From the NCBI RefSeq assembly GCF_002217755.1, contig NZ_BCFL01000029.1:1-64000 (forward strand): DNA of 64,000 nt. The letters are read 5' to 3'. Below the pieces are notes generated by a model, which saw nothing but the letters and a program-made list of their open reading frames with translations, was not told the DNA's origin and did not search any database. This DNA comes from Streptomyces hyaluromycini (GTDB lineage Bacteria > Actinomycetota > Actinomycetes > Streptomycetales > Streptomycetaceae). The first letter of the stretch is position 1. Each line of letters starts with the position of its first letter. Positions 32,728-39,830 of this stretch are shown one piece after another. Both the position numbers and the translations under genes were made by a program.

Positions 32728-34143
32728 TCAGGCGAGGGGTGAGCCACTGCCGGCGACGACCTCGGGACGCAGCAGGTCGGCGAGCCGCCCGGCGGGCAAC
32801 AGGCCCTTCTCCAGGACGAGTTCGGCGACCCCGCGGCCGGTGACGAGGGCCTCCTTGGCGATGTCGGTGGCCGCCGTGTACCCGATGTACGGGTTGAGGG
32901 CGGTGACCAGGCCGATGGAGTTCTCGACCGTCGCCCGCAGCACCTCGGTGTTGGCGGTGATCCCGTCCACGCAGCGCTCGGCCAGTGTGAGGCAGGCGTT
33001 GCGCAGGTGTGTGATGCCCTCCGACAGGGAGTGCAGGATGATCGGCTCGAAGGCGTTGAGCTGGAGCTGCCCGGCCTCGGCGGCCATGGTGACGGCGACG
33101 TCGTTGCCGATGACCTCGAAGGCGACCTGGTTGACGACCTCGGGGATCACCGGGTTGACCTTGCCCGGCATGATCGACGAACCGGCCTGCACGGGCGGCA
33201 GGTTGATCTCGCCGAGCCCGGCACGCGGTCCGGACGACAGCAGCCGCAGGTCGTTGCAGCTCTTGGAGAGCTTGACCGCGATCCGCTTGAGCACGCCGGA
33301 CATCTGGACGAAGGCCCCGCAGTCCTGGGTCGCCTCGACCAGGTTGGCGGCGGTGACCAGGGGCAGCCCGGTGATCTCGGCGAGGTGCCGGCGGGCGGAC
33401 TCGGCGTAACCGGCGGGCGCGTTGAGGCCGGTCCCGATGGCGGTCGCCCCGAGGTTGATCTCGTGGATCAGCTCCACGGCCTCGGCGAGCCGGCTGCGGT
33501 CCTCGTCGAGCATGACGGCGAAGGTGGAGAACTCCTGCCCGAGCGTCATGGGAACCGCGTCCTGCAACTGCGTACGGCCCATCTTCAGCACGTCACGGAA
33601 CTCGACGGCCTTGCGGCCGAAGGAGTCCTGCAGCACGGCCATCGCCCTCAGCAGCCCGCGCACCGCGAAGACCGTGGCGACCTTGACGGCGGTCGGGTAG
33701 ACGTCGTTGGTCGACTGACCGAGGTTGACGTCCTCGTTGGGGTGCAGGAACTGGTACTCACCCTTCCCGTGCCCCATCAGCTCCAGCGCCCGGTTGGCGA
33801 CGACCTCGTTGGCGTTCATGTTCGTCGAGGTGCCCGCCCCGCCCTGGATGACGTCGACCACGAACTGGTCGTGCAGCTTGCCGGCCCGTATCTCCCGGCA
33901 GGCGGCGACGATCGCGGCGGCCTTCTCCGGCGCCAGCAGCCCCAGCTCCTCGTTGGCGAGGGCGGCGGCCTCCTTGACGGCGGCGAGGGCGTCGATCAGG
34001 TGCGGATAGGCGGAGATCGGCGTACCGGTGATCGGGAAGTTCTCGGTGGCACGCAGGGTGTGCACACCCCAGTAGACGTCGGCGGGGATGTCACGGTCGC
34101 CGAGCAGATCGTGTTCGCTTCGGGTGACGACGGTGGTGGTCAT
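32728..34143 (-). CDS. aspA: Aspartate ammonia-lyase
   Basis: A 471-residue fumarase/aspartase superfamily enzyme that deaminates aspartate to fumarate. The superfamily signature GSSIMPGKVNP holds the mobile catalytic loop; QGGAGTSTNMNANEV and HPNEDVNLGQSTNDVYP are the other two conserved substrate-binding blocks and their exact form favours aspartase over fumarase. Length is standard. It lies between the asparaginase and glutaminase genes, with a repeat element and 133 bp separating it from asparaginase, so it may have its own promoter. Asparagine taken up by the permease would reach fumarate through asparaginase and this enzyme. Confidence 0.93.
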   Translation of the reverse strand: MTTTVVTRSEHDLLGDRDIPADVYWGVHTLRATENFPITGTPISAYPHLIDALAAVKEAAALANEELGLLAPEKAAAIVAACREIRAGKLHDQFVVDVIQGGAGTSTNMNANEVVANRALELMGHGKGEYQFLHPNEDVNLGQSTNDVYPTAVKVATVFAVRGLLRAMAVLQDSFGRKAVEFRDVLKMGRTQLQDAVPMTLGQEFSTFAVMLDEDRSRLAEAVELIHEINLGATAIGTGLNAPAGYAESARRHLAEITGLPLVTAANLVEATQDCGAFVQMSGVLKRIAVKLSKSCNDLRLLSSGPRAGLGEINLPPVQAGSSIMPGKVNPVIPEVVNQVAFEVIGNDVAVTMAAEAGQLQLNAFEPIILHSLSEGITHLRNACLTLAERCVDGITANTEVLRATVENSIGLVTALNPYIGYTAATDIAKEALVTGRGVAELVLEKGLLPAGRLADLLRPEVVAGSGSPLA

Positions 34144-34197
34144 GAGGGTAGGAATTCCTCTTTCGGAGGGAGTGATTTTTCAGGACCGTGACTGAGT

Positions 34198-34260
34198 CGC
34201 CCCGATAGGGGCGCGGGGAACTGCGCGACCAGCCACAACGGACCCGCAGCCGCCGACCGA
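34198..34260. repeat. Streptomyces intergenic repeat, copy 1
   Basis: Contains the 27-nt core at 34208-34234 (begins GGGGCGCGGGGAACTGCG, ends GACCAGCC) preceded by the hairpin CGCCCC-gata-GGGGCG (34198-34213). The same core recurs at 50558 and, inverted, at 55084. It lies just beyond the 3' end of the asparaginase gene and may act as a terminator. Confidence 0.75.
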
Positions 34261-34276
34261 CAGCCGGCCCGCCCCA

Positions 34277-35293
34277 CTAGGCGCACACAACCGCCTCAAC
34301 CGGCTCCAGCGATCGAACGGGCCGCACGCACCCGACCGCTCGCCCACCACCGAGCAGCGCCTCACCAGCGAACTGGGTAAGCAGCTCCGGATCAACCCCG
34401 GCCCTCTCCAGTGCGGCCGCAGCGACCGGCACCCGCGCCCGGTTCGCCCCGTCGGCGATCTTCACGGCCACGGCCCGCCCGTCGGGCAGCGCCGCGACCT
34501 CGACGCCCTCGAAGCCGTCCTTGGCCAGCAGCCCCGGCACGGCCGCCATCAGCGCGGCCACGTCGCGCCCCGCGCCGGACGCCATCTCCGCGTGCTCCCG
34601 CATCGCGTCGGCCACCCGCGCCTCGGGCGTACCCGGCGCGGCGGTGACGATCCGCGACACCGCACGCGCCAGCCCGTGCAGGGAGACGGAGAACAGCGGC
34701 GCCCCGCACCCGTCCACGGTGGTCGCCGCCACCCGCTGCCCGGTCAGGTCCTCGACGATCTCGGCGATCGCCTGCTGGAGCGGATGGGCCGGATCGAGAT
34801 AGTCGTCCAGCGACCAGCCGTTCAGCTTCGCGGTCCAGAGCATCGCCGCATGCTTGCCGGAGCAGTTCTGGGCGAGCCGCGACGGCTCCCGGCCCTCGCG
34901 GATCCAGGTGTCCCGCACGGCGGGGTCGTACGGCATGTCGGGCACGTTGCGCAGGTCGGCCTCGGTCAGTCCGGCGAGGTCGAGGATCCGCCGGGTGCCG
35001 GCGAGGTGGCGCTCCTCGCCGGAGTGGCTGGCGGCGGCCAGCGAGAGCAGGTCGCCGTCGAGGGACAGCCCGGCCCGCAGCATGGCCACGGCCTGGACGG
35101 GCTTGAGGGCCGAGCGCGGGTAGAACGCGGCCTCGATGTCGCCGAGCTGGAACCGGACTTCCCCGTCGGCGCCGAGGACGACGACGGAGCCGTAGTGGAT
35201 GCCCTCGACGACCCCGCCGCGGATGAGGTGGGCGACGGGGGCGTGGAGGGGTTCACGGACGATGGGTGCGTCCGCGGGGGAACTGCTGTGCAT
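34277..35293 (-). CDS. L-asparaginase, thermolabile/Rhizobium-type (AnsA-like, Asparaginase II family)
   Basis: A 338-residue asparaginase of the Rhizobium etli type, a beta-lactamase-like fold unrelated to the E. coli enzymes. Family blocks are the N-terminal ESxHYG-like region (RGGVVEGIHYGSVVV), FYPRSALKPVQAVAML with the SALK motif, AASHSGEERH, CSGKHAAML and VDGCGAPLF. These include the Ser-Lys pairs reported as catalytic in this family. It would convert asparagine to aspartate in the cytosol. ATG 35293 is taken as the start, GTG 35296 is equally possible. It follows the permease gene by 43 bp on the same strand. Confidence 0.88.
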   Translation of the reverse strand: MHSSSPADAPIVREPLHAPVAHLIRGGVVEGIHYGSVVVLGADGEVRFQLGDIEAAFYPRSALKPVQAVAMLRAGLSLDGDLLSLAAASHSGEERHLAGTRRILDLAGLTEADLRNVPDMPYDPAVRDTWIREGREPSRLAQNCSGKHAAMLWTAKLNGWSLDDYLDPAHPLQQAIAEIVEDLTGQRVAATTVDGCGAPLFSVSLHGLARAVSRIVTAAPGTPEARVADAMREHAEMASGAGRDVAALMAAVPGLLAKDGFEGVEVAALPDGRAVAVKIADGANRARVPVAAAALERAGVDPELLTQFAGEALLGGGRAVGCVRPVRSLEPVEAVVCA

Positions 35294-35336
35294 CACTGCC
35301 TGGTCTCGGGTGAGGTGGGACGGACCGGTGCGCGGT

Positions 35337-36776
35337 TCACGCGTCGGTTCCGGTGGACGTGCGCGGGCGCCGGCGCCGGATGGCGTACCAGCCGGCGACC
35401 AGCGCGGCGACGATCAGCGGCACGCACAGCACGGTGGTGCGTCCGGCGCCGCCGTCGGCGTACATGAGGACCAGGACGGAGGCGAGGAACGCCAGCGTCA
35501 CGATCTCGGTCCAGGGGGAGCCCGGCAGCCGGTAGCCGGGGCGGGTGAGTTCGCCGTTCTGGGTCTTCCGCCAGAAGAGCAGGTGGCAGAGCATGATCAT
35601 GCCCCAGGTGGAGATGATGCCGATCGCCGCGAAGTTGAGGACGATCTCGAACGCGTCGGCGGGGACGACGAAGTTGAGGCCGACGCCGAGGACACAGATG
35701 CCGCTGGTGAGCAGGATGCCGCCGTACGGCACCTGGGTGCGGCTCATCTTCGCGGTGAACTTGGGGGCGGAGCCGTTGACGGCCATGGAGCGCAGGATGC
35801 GGCCGGTGGAGTAGAGGCCGGAGTTGAGCGAGGACATGGCCGCGGTGAGGACGACGAGGTTCATCACGCCGCCGGCCGCCGGGACGCCGATGTGCGAGAG
35901 CACGGTGACGAAGGGGCTCTGTCCCGCCGTGTACTTGTTCCAGGGCAGCAGCATCGACAGCAGGATCACCGAGCCGACGTAGAAGAGGCCCACCCGCCAC
36001 ATGATCGAGTTGATCGCCTTCGGCATGATCTTCTCGGGGTTCTCGGTCTCGCCGGCGGCGACGCCGACCAGTTCGACCGAGGCGTAGGCGAAGACGACGC
36101 CCTGGATGATCAGCAGCATCGGCAGCAGGCCGTTGGGGAAGACGCCGCCGTTGTCGGTGATCAGGGACGGGCCGGGGGTCGCGCCGTCCACGGGGTGCTG
36201 GGTGACCAGCAGGAAGATGCCGATGACCATGAAGATCACCAGGGCGCTGACCTTGACGATCGCGAACCAGAACTCCAGTTCGCCGAAGATCTTGACCGAG
36301 ATCAGGTTCACGGTGAGGACCACCGCCAGGGCTATCAGGGCGATCACCCACTGGGGTATGTCGGAGAACATCCCCCAGTAGTGGGTGTAGGTGGCGACCG
36401 CGGTGATGTCGGCGATGCCGGTGGTCGCCCAGTTCAGGAAGTACATCCAGCCCGCGGTGTAGGCGCCCTTCTCGCCCAGGAACTCCCGGGCGTACGAGAC
36501 GAAGGCGCCGGAGGACGGGCGGTACAGGACGAGTTCGCCGAGGGCGCGCACGACGAGGAACGCGAAGATGCCGCAGACCGCGTACGCGACGAACAGGGAG
36601 GGGCCGGCGTCGGCGAGCCGGCCGCCGGCGCCGAGGAAGAGGCCGGTGCCGATGGCGCCGCCGATGGCGATCATGTTGACGTGCCGGTGCTTCAGCGACT
36701 TGCTGTAGCCGTGGTCTCCGGCGTCGACGTGACGGGACGAGGGGCGCGTCTCGTCTTTGAGGTGCTGTTCGCTCAC
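35337..36776 (-). CDS. Amino-acid permease (AnsP/GABA-permease type, APC superfamily)
   Basis: A 479-residue secondary transporter with 12 predicted helices. The N terminus GYSKSLKHRHVNMIAIGGAI and the following GTGLFLGAGGRL are the APC substrate-binding signature in TM1, and EFWFAIVKVSALVIFMVIG in the middle is typical of AnsP, AroP and GabP proteins. Because the next gene is an asparaginase and then an aspartase, asparagine uptake is the likely role. GTG 36776 overlaps the stop of the FadR-type regulator gene (GTGA), so regulator and permease are translationally coupled. Confidence 0.85.
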   Translation of the reverse strand: MSEQHLKDETRPSSRHVDAGDHGYSKSLKHRHVNMIAIGGAIGTGLFLGAGGRLADAGPSLFVAYAVCGIFAFLVVRALGELVLYRPSSGAFVSYAREFLGEKGAYTAGWMYFLNWATTGIADITAVATYTHYWGMFSDIPQWVIALIALAVVLTVNLISVKIFGELEFWFAIVKVSALVIFMVIGIFLLVTQHPVDGATPGPSLITDNGGVFPNGLLPMLLIIQGVVFAYASVELVGVAAGETENPEKIMPKAINSIMWRVGLFYVGSVILLSMLLPWNKYTAGQSPFVTVLSHIGVPAAGGVMNLVVLTAAMSSLNSGLYSTGRILRSMAVNGSAPKFTAKMSRTQVPYGGILLTSGICVLGVGLNFVVPADAFEIVLNFAAIGIISTWGMIMLCHLLFWRKTQNGELTRPGYRLPGSPWTEIVTLAFLASVLVLMYADGGAGRTTVLCVPLIVAALVAGWYAIRRRRPRTSTGTDA

Positions 36777-37504
36777 GCCTCGGTTCCGCCTTCCTGGTGC
36801 TGGTCCGTGCGCGCGGGGCGCACGATGTGGGTGAGGGTGGTCTCGACGCGGTCGAGGTGGTGGCTCATGGCGTCCACGGCGTCGATCTCGGAACCGTCGA
36901 TCAGCGCTTCGACGATGGCCCGGTGCTCCCGGTTGGACTGCTCGCGGCGGCCGCCCAGCTCGTTGAGGAAGGCCGACTGACGCGCCAGTGCGTCCCGGAT
37001 CTCCTCGATGACCCGGCGGAAGACCGGGTTCTGGGCGGCCTCGGCCACGGCCAGGTGGAAGAGGGTGTCCATCGCGACCCACGCGGTGGTGTCCGTCTCC
37101 CGCTCCATGCGGTCGAGCAGATGGGCCAGGTGGTCCAGGTTCTCCGGGGTACGGCGCAGCGCCGCGTACCCGGCGACCGGGATCTCGATGTGCCTGCGCA
37201 CTTCGAGCAGGTCGCTGGCCGCATAGTCGCCGAAGGTGGGGTCCTCGACGGCGTTGGCGACCACGAAGGTGCCCTTGCCGGTCTTGGAGACGGTCAGGCC
37301 CATCGTCTGCAGGGCCCGCAGGGCCTCGCGCAGGACGGGCCTGCTGATCTCCAGGGTGCGGCAGAGCTCCGCCTCGGAGGGGAGCTTGTCGCCCACGGCG
37401 TACTCGCCGCGCTCGATGGCGGCGCGCAGGTGCGCCAGTACCGCTTCCATGGCGCTCACGCGCCGCGGAGGCTGTCCGGCTGTCGGGCTGTCTGACAGGT
37501 TCAC
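36773..37504 (-). CDS. FadR-family GntR regulator of the asparagine locus
   Basis: A 243-residue regulator. The winged helix-turn-helix spans about residues 19-85 (GDKLPSEAELCRTLEIS, then RPVLREALRALQTMGLTVSKT). The C-terminal FCD all-helical domain from about residue 98 carries the Asp and three His typical of metal/carboxylate-binding FCD proteins (MDTLFHLAVAEAA, REHRAIVEALIDG, MSHHLDRVE). The effector is probably a carboxylate such as aspartate, by context. The annotated start GTG 37504 has no good ribosome-binding site, and its first codons overlap tandem operator-like repeats; a start at GTG 37459 or ATG 37450 is possible. Confidence 0.87.
   Translation of the reverse strand: MNLSDSPTAGQPPRRVSAMEAVLAHLRAAIERGEYAVGDKLPSEAELCRTLEISRPVLREALRALQTMGLTVSKTGKGTFVVANAVEDPTFGDYAASDLLEVRRHIEIPVAGYAALRRTPENLDHLAHLLDRMERETDTTAWVAMDTLFHLAVAEAAQNPVFRRVIEEIRDALARQSAFLNELGGRREQSNREHRAIVEALIDGSEIDAVDAMSHHLDRVETTLTHIVRPARTDQHQEGGTEA
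37471..37498. promoter_or_regulatory. Tandem GCTGTCNG repeats ending in a CTGTCTGACAG palindrome
   Basis: Three head-to-tail octamers (GCTGTCCG, GCTGTCGG, GCTGTCTG) start at 37471, 37479 and 37487. The last forms the palindrome CTGTCTGACAG (37488-37498), which fits the TGT-N3-ACA core of FadR-type operators. The site overlaps the first codons of the regulator gene as drawn, so it is a candidate autoregulatory operator. Confidence 0.5.
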
Positions 37505-37542
37505 GCGTGAGATGTTCCGGGTTGCGTGTGGACGCTGTCAAG

Positions 37543-37559
37543 GTTTCCGGAAAGGAAAC
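37543..37559. promoter_or_regulatory. Inverted repeat GTTTCC-N5-GGAAAC upstream of the FadR-type gene
   Basis: A 17-bp inverted repeat lies 39 bp upstream of the regulator start, between the uppP terminator and the gene. It is in the expected promoter position and may be a second regulatory site. Confidence 0.35.
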
Positions 37560-37562
37560 ATT

Positions 37563-37602
37563 CACGGGGTGCGACGCCTGAATGCAGGCATCACACCCCG
37601 TG
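37563..37602 (-). terminator. Nested terminator hairpin after uppP
   Basis: A 9-bp outer stem CACGGGGTG/CACCCCGTG encloses a 5-bp inner stem GCCTG/CAGGC. It lies 31 bp beyond the uppP stop codon and upstream of the FadR-type regulator, separating the two minus-strand units. Confidence 0.6.
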
Positions 37603-37632
37603 GCGGAGCGGTGACTCGTGGGACGGCGGCCG

Positions 37633-38469
37633 TCAGGCGTTGATGGTGCCCGCGGCGAGGAGGCCGAAGAGCGCCAGGCCGATCACGATCCGGTAGATCA
37701 CGAACGCGTTGAAGGAGTGCTTGGCGACGAACTTGAGCAGCCAGGCGATGGAGGCGTAGGCGACCACGAAGGAGACGACCGTACCGACGACCAGCGGGGC
37801 GGCGCCCACGCCCGCGCCGAGCGCGTCCTTGAGCTCGTAGATGCCGGCGCCGGTCAGGGCCGGGATGCCGAGGAAGAAGGAGAGGCGGGTGGCGGCGACC
37901 CGGTCCAGGTCCAGGATGAGCGCGGTGGACATGGTGGCGCCGGAGCGGGAGAAGCCGGGGAAGAGCAGGGCGAGGATCTGCGAGCAGCCGACCAGCATCG
38001 CGTCCTTGAAGGAGGTGTCGTCCTCACCGCGCTTGTGGCGGCCCATCTGGTCCGCGCACCACATCACACCGGAGCCGACGATCAGCGAGCCGGCGACCAC
38101 CCACAGCGACCCCAGTGGCCCCTCGACGAGCTTCTTGGCGGCGAGGCCGACCACGACGATCGGGATGGTCGCGGCGATCACCCACCAGGCGAACTTGTAG
38201 TCGTGGTGGTAGCGCTCGTTCTTGTTGACCAGCCCCCGGCCCCAGGCGGAGACGATCCGCTTGATGTCCTTGAAGAAGTACACGAGCACGGCGGCGATGG
38301 CGCCGACCTGGATGACGGCGGAGAACCCGACGACGGACTGGTCGTCGACGGGGATGTTCATGAGCCCCTCGGTGATCTTGAGGTGGCCGGTGGAGGACAC
38401 GGGAAGGAACTCGGTCACCCCCTCGACTACCCCGAGGACGGCGGCCTGACCGACTGAGATGGCGCTCAT
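37633..38469 (-). CDS. uppP: Undecaprenyl-diphosphatase
   Basis: A 278-residue polytopic membrane enzyme (BacA/UppP) that recycles undecaprenyl diphosphate to the monophosphate carrier for peptidoglycan and wall polymer synthesis, with activity linked to bacitracin resistance. The N-terminal EGVTEFLPVSSTGHL gives the (E/Q)xxxE motif (Glu16, Glu20) and the conserved Ser pair. The second signature GFSRSGATMSTALI carries the catalytic Arg region. Length and about 8 transmembrane segments are standard. It is followed by its own terminator and is separated by 72 bp from the crcB operon upstream. Confidence 0.94.
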   Translation of the reverse strand: MSAISVGQAAVLGVVEGVTEFLPVSSTGHLKITEGLMNIPVDDQSVVGFSAVIQVGAIAAVLVYFFKDIKRIVSAWGRGLVNKNERYHHDYKFAWWVIAATIPIVVVGLAAKKLVEGPLGSLWVVAGSLIVGSGVMWCADQMGRHKRGEDDTSFKDAMLVGCSQILALLFPGFSRSGATMSTALILDLDRVAATRLSFFLGIPALTGAGIYELKDALGAGVGAAPLVVGTVVSFVVAYASIAWLLKFVAKHSFNAFVIYRIVIGLALFGLLAAGTINA

Positions 38470-38495
38470 GGGATCCAGTTCTGCAGAGTTTGGTC

Positions 38496-38513
38496 GACAG
38501 TGCTGTAGACAGT
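38496..38513. promoter_or_regulatory. Direct repeat GACAGT-N6-GACAGT upstream of uppP
   Basis: Two identical hexamers start 12 bp apart, 27-44 bp upstream of the uppP start codon. Position and spacing suggest a binding site for a regulator of uppP, but no candidate protein is obvious. Confidence 0.3.
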
Positions 38514-38541
38514 CTTACAACGGGCGGGTGTGAGGCAAGTC

Positions 38542-38916
38542 CTAGGCCCAGACGGCCTGGGCGATCGCCACCCCGGCGAAGGCCGCCCCGAGGCCGGCCA
38601 CGAGACTCGCGACGGTGTTGGCGGCAGCGTAGAGCCCCGCGCCGGTCTCGGTAAGCCGGAGGGTCTCGTAGGAGAACGTCGAGTACGTCGTCAGCGCTCC
38701 GCACAGCCCGGTGCCGAGCAGCAACTGGAGGTGCGGGCTCGCCGCACCCGTCGTCGCGGCGCCGGTCAGCAGGCCCAGGATCAGGCAGCCGGTGACGTTC
38801 ACCACGAAGGTGCCCCAGGGGAAGACGGAGTCGTGCCTGGCCTGGACGGCGCGGTCGGTGAGGTAGCGGAGCGGAGCACCGACCATGGCGCCGAGGACCA
38901 CCAACAGCCAGTTCAC
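38542..38916 (-). CDS. crcB: CrcB/Fluc fluoride channel subunit (second crcB)
   Basis: A 124-residue four-helix membrane protein of the CrcB/Fluc family, which exports fluoride as a dual-topology dimer. GAMVGAPLRYLTDR in TM1, FPWGTFVVNVTGC with the conserved Asn in TM2 and GLCGALTTYSTFSYE with the Thr/Phe motif in TM3 are the family hallmarks. GTG 38916 overlaps the stop of the DUF190 gene (GTGA). It is the last gene of a crcB-DUF190-crcB operon; two different CrcB chains could form a heterodimer. Confidence 0.92.
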   Translation of the reverse strand: MNWLLVVLGAMVGAPLRYLTDRAVQARHDSVFPWGTFVVNVTGCLILGLLTGAATTGAASPHLQLLLGTGLCGALTTYSTFSYETLRLTETGAGLYAAANTVASLVAGLGAAFAGVAIAQAVWA

Positions 38917-39302
38917 AACGACTTCTTACCCTTCTCGTCCGTTTTGCCCGTGTTGCCTGTTTCGCGCGTGCGGCCGACATACCTGATGACCTCGCAGTCG
39001 TCCAAGGTCACGAGTCCCTCGGTCACCAGTTCGTCGAGCTGCGGCAGGAACGCCCGGACCCGTTCCTCGGTGTCCACGACGACGACCGCCACCGGCAGGT
39101 CCTCGCTCAGGGACAGCAGCCGGGAGGTGTGGATGCGGGAGGAGGCGCCGAAGCCCTCGATGCCCCGGAAGACGCTGGCTCCGGCGAGTCCGGCCCGGTG
39201 GGCGCGGTGCACGATCTCCGTGTAGAGGGGCTTGTGGTGCCAGGTGTCGTCCTCGCCGATGTAGACGGTCAGGCGCAGGGCGCGGCCGGTCAGTCTCGTC
39301 AT
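38913..39302 (-). CDS. DUF190 protein between two crcB genes
   Basis: A 129-residue soluble protein of the DUF190 family. It has a ferredoxin-like alpha/beta pattern: ALRLTVYIGEDDTWHHKPLY, TEIVHRAHRAGLAGASVFRG, IEGFGASSRIHTSRLLSLSE, VAVVVVDTEERVRAFLPQLD and a C-terminal VTLDDCEVIRYVG strand, reminiscent of PII-like or CBS-type regulatory folds. DUF190 genes are often found next to crcB, so a role in fluoride export is likely, although the mechanism is unknown to me. ATG 39302 overlaps the upstream crcB stop and its own stop overlaps the downstream crcB start. Confidence 0.87.
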   Translation of the reverse strand: MTRLTGRALRLTVYIGEDDTWHHKPLYTEIVHRAHRAGLAGASVFRGIEGFGASSRIHTSRLLSLSEDLPVAVVVVDTEERVRAFLPQLDELVTEGLVTLDDCEVIRYVGRTRETGNTGKTDEKGKKSL

Positions 39303-39760
39303 CGCTGCCTCCGGGTGAGGACACGGCGGGTCGCGGTGGCCGCGCACCACACCGCCGCGAGGGCCGCGCACAGGGTGGCGGCGAGATAGGCAAGGCCGAC
39401 GGCGGGCCGACCGTGGTCGACCAGTTTCTGGATGTCGACGGCGTAGGTGGAGAAGGTGGTGAAGCCGCCGAGGACGCCGGTGCCGAAGAAGGGGCGGACG
39501 AGGCGGTGCGCCGGAAGTCCTTCGGTGATCAGGACCAGGAACGCGCCGATCACCGCGCAGCCGATGACGTTCGTCCAGAAGGTCGCCCAGGGGAATCCCC
39601 CGGCGGCCGTGGGCAGGGCCAGGGCGAGGGCGTAGCGGGCCACGGCGCCGATCGCGCCGCCGGCCGCGACCACCGCGACGACCGGTGCCTGGGCACGCCA
39701 CTCGGGCCGCCGCTGGGGGCTCGGCTGGACTCGGAGGCTCTCGGCTTCCGGGGCTGTCAT
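39299..39760 (-). CDS. crcB: CrcB/Fluc fluoride channel subunit (first crcB)
   Basis: A 153-residue CrcB-family membrane protein, longer than the other copy by an N-terminal cytosolic stretch (MTAPEAESLRVQPSPQRRPE). Hallmarks are GGAIGAVARYALA in TM1, FPWATFWTNVIGCAVIG with the conserved Asn in TM2 and GVLGGFTTFSTYAVD with the Phe/Thr motif in TM3. It heads the fluoride operon; all junctions are 4-bp overlaps. No recognisable fluoride riboswitch precedes it. ATG 39760 is favoured because it follows AGGAGACG. Confidence 0.92.
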   Translation of the reverse strand: MTAPEAESLRVQPSPQRRPEWRAQAPVVAVVAAGGAIGAVARYALALALPTAAGGFPWATFWTNVIGCAVIGAFLVLITEGLPAHRLVRPFFGTGVLGGFTTFSTYAVDIQKLVDHGRPAVGLAYLAATLCAALAAVWCAATATRRVLTRRQR

Positions 39761-39808
39761 GGTCGTACGTCTCCTGTTCGGCACCGCCCCTGACGGGTGC
39801 CTCAGGGT

Positions 39809-39830
39809 ACCGCCGGGCGTACCCGGCGGT
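39809..39830 (-). terminator. Terminator hairpin at the end of the SMP-30-like gene
   Basis: A 9-bp perfect stem ACCGCCGGG/CCCGGCGGT with a 4-nt loop begins at the stop codon of the minus-strand SMP-30-like gene and precedes the crcB operon. Confidence 0.6.

Noticed and set aside
39761..39829. Possible fluoride riboswitch in front of the crcB operon
   Set aside because: The conserved pseudoknot blocks of the crcB motif are not present; the hairpin seen there belongs to the end of the SMP-30-like gene.
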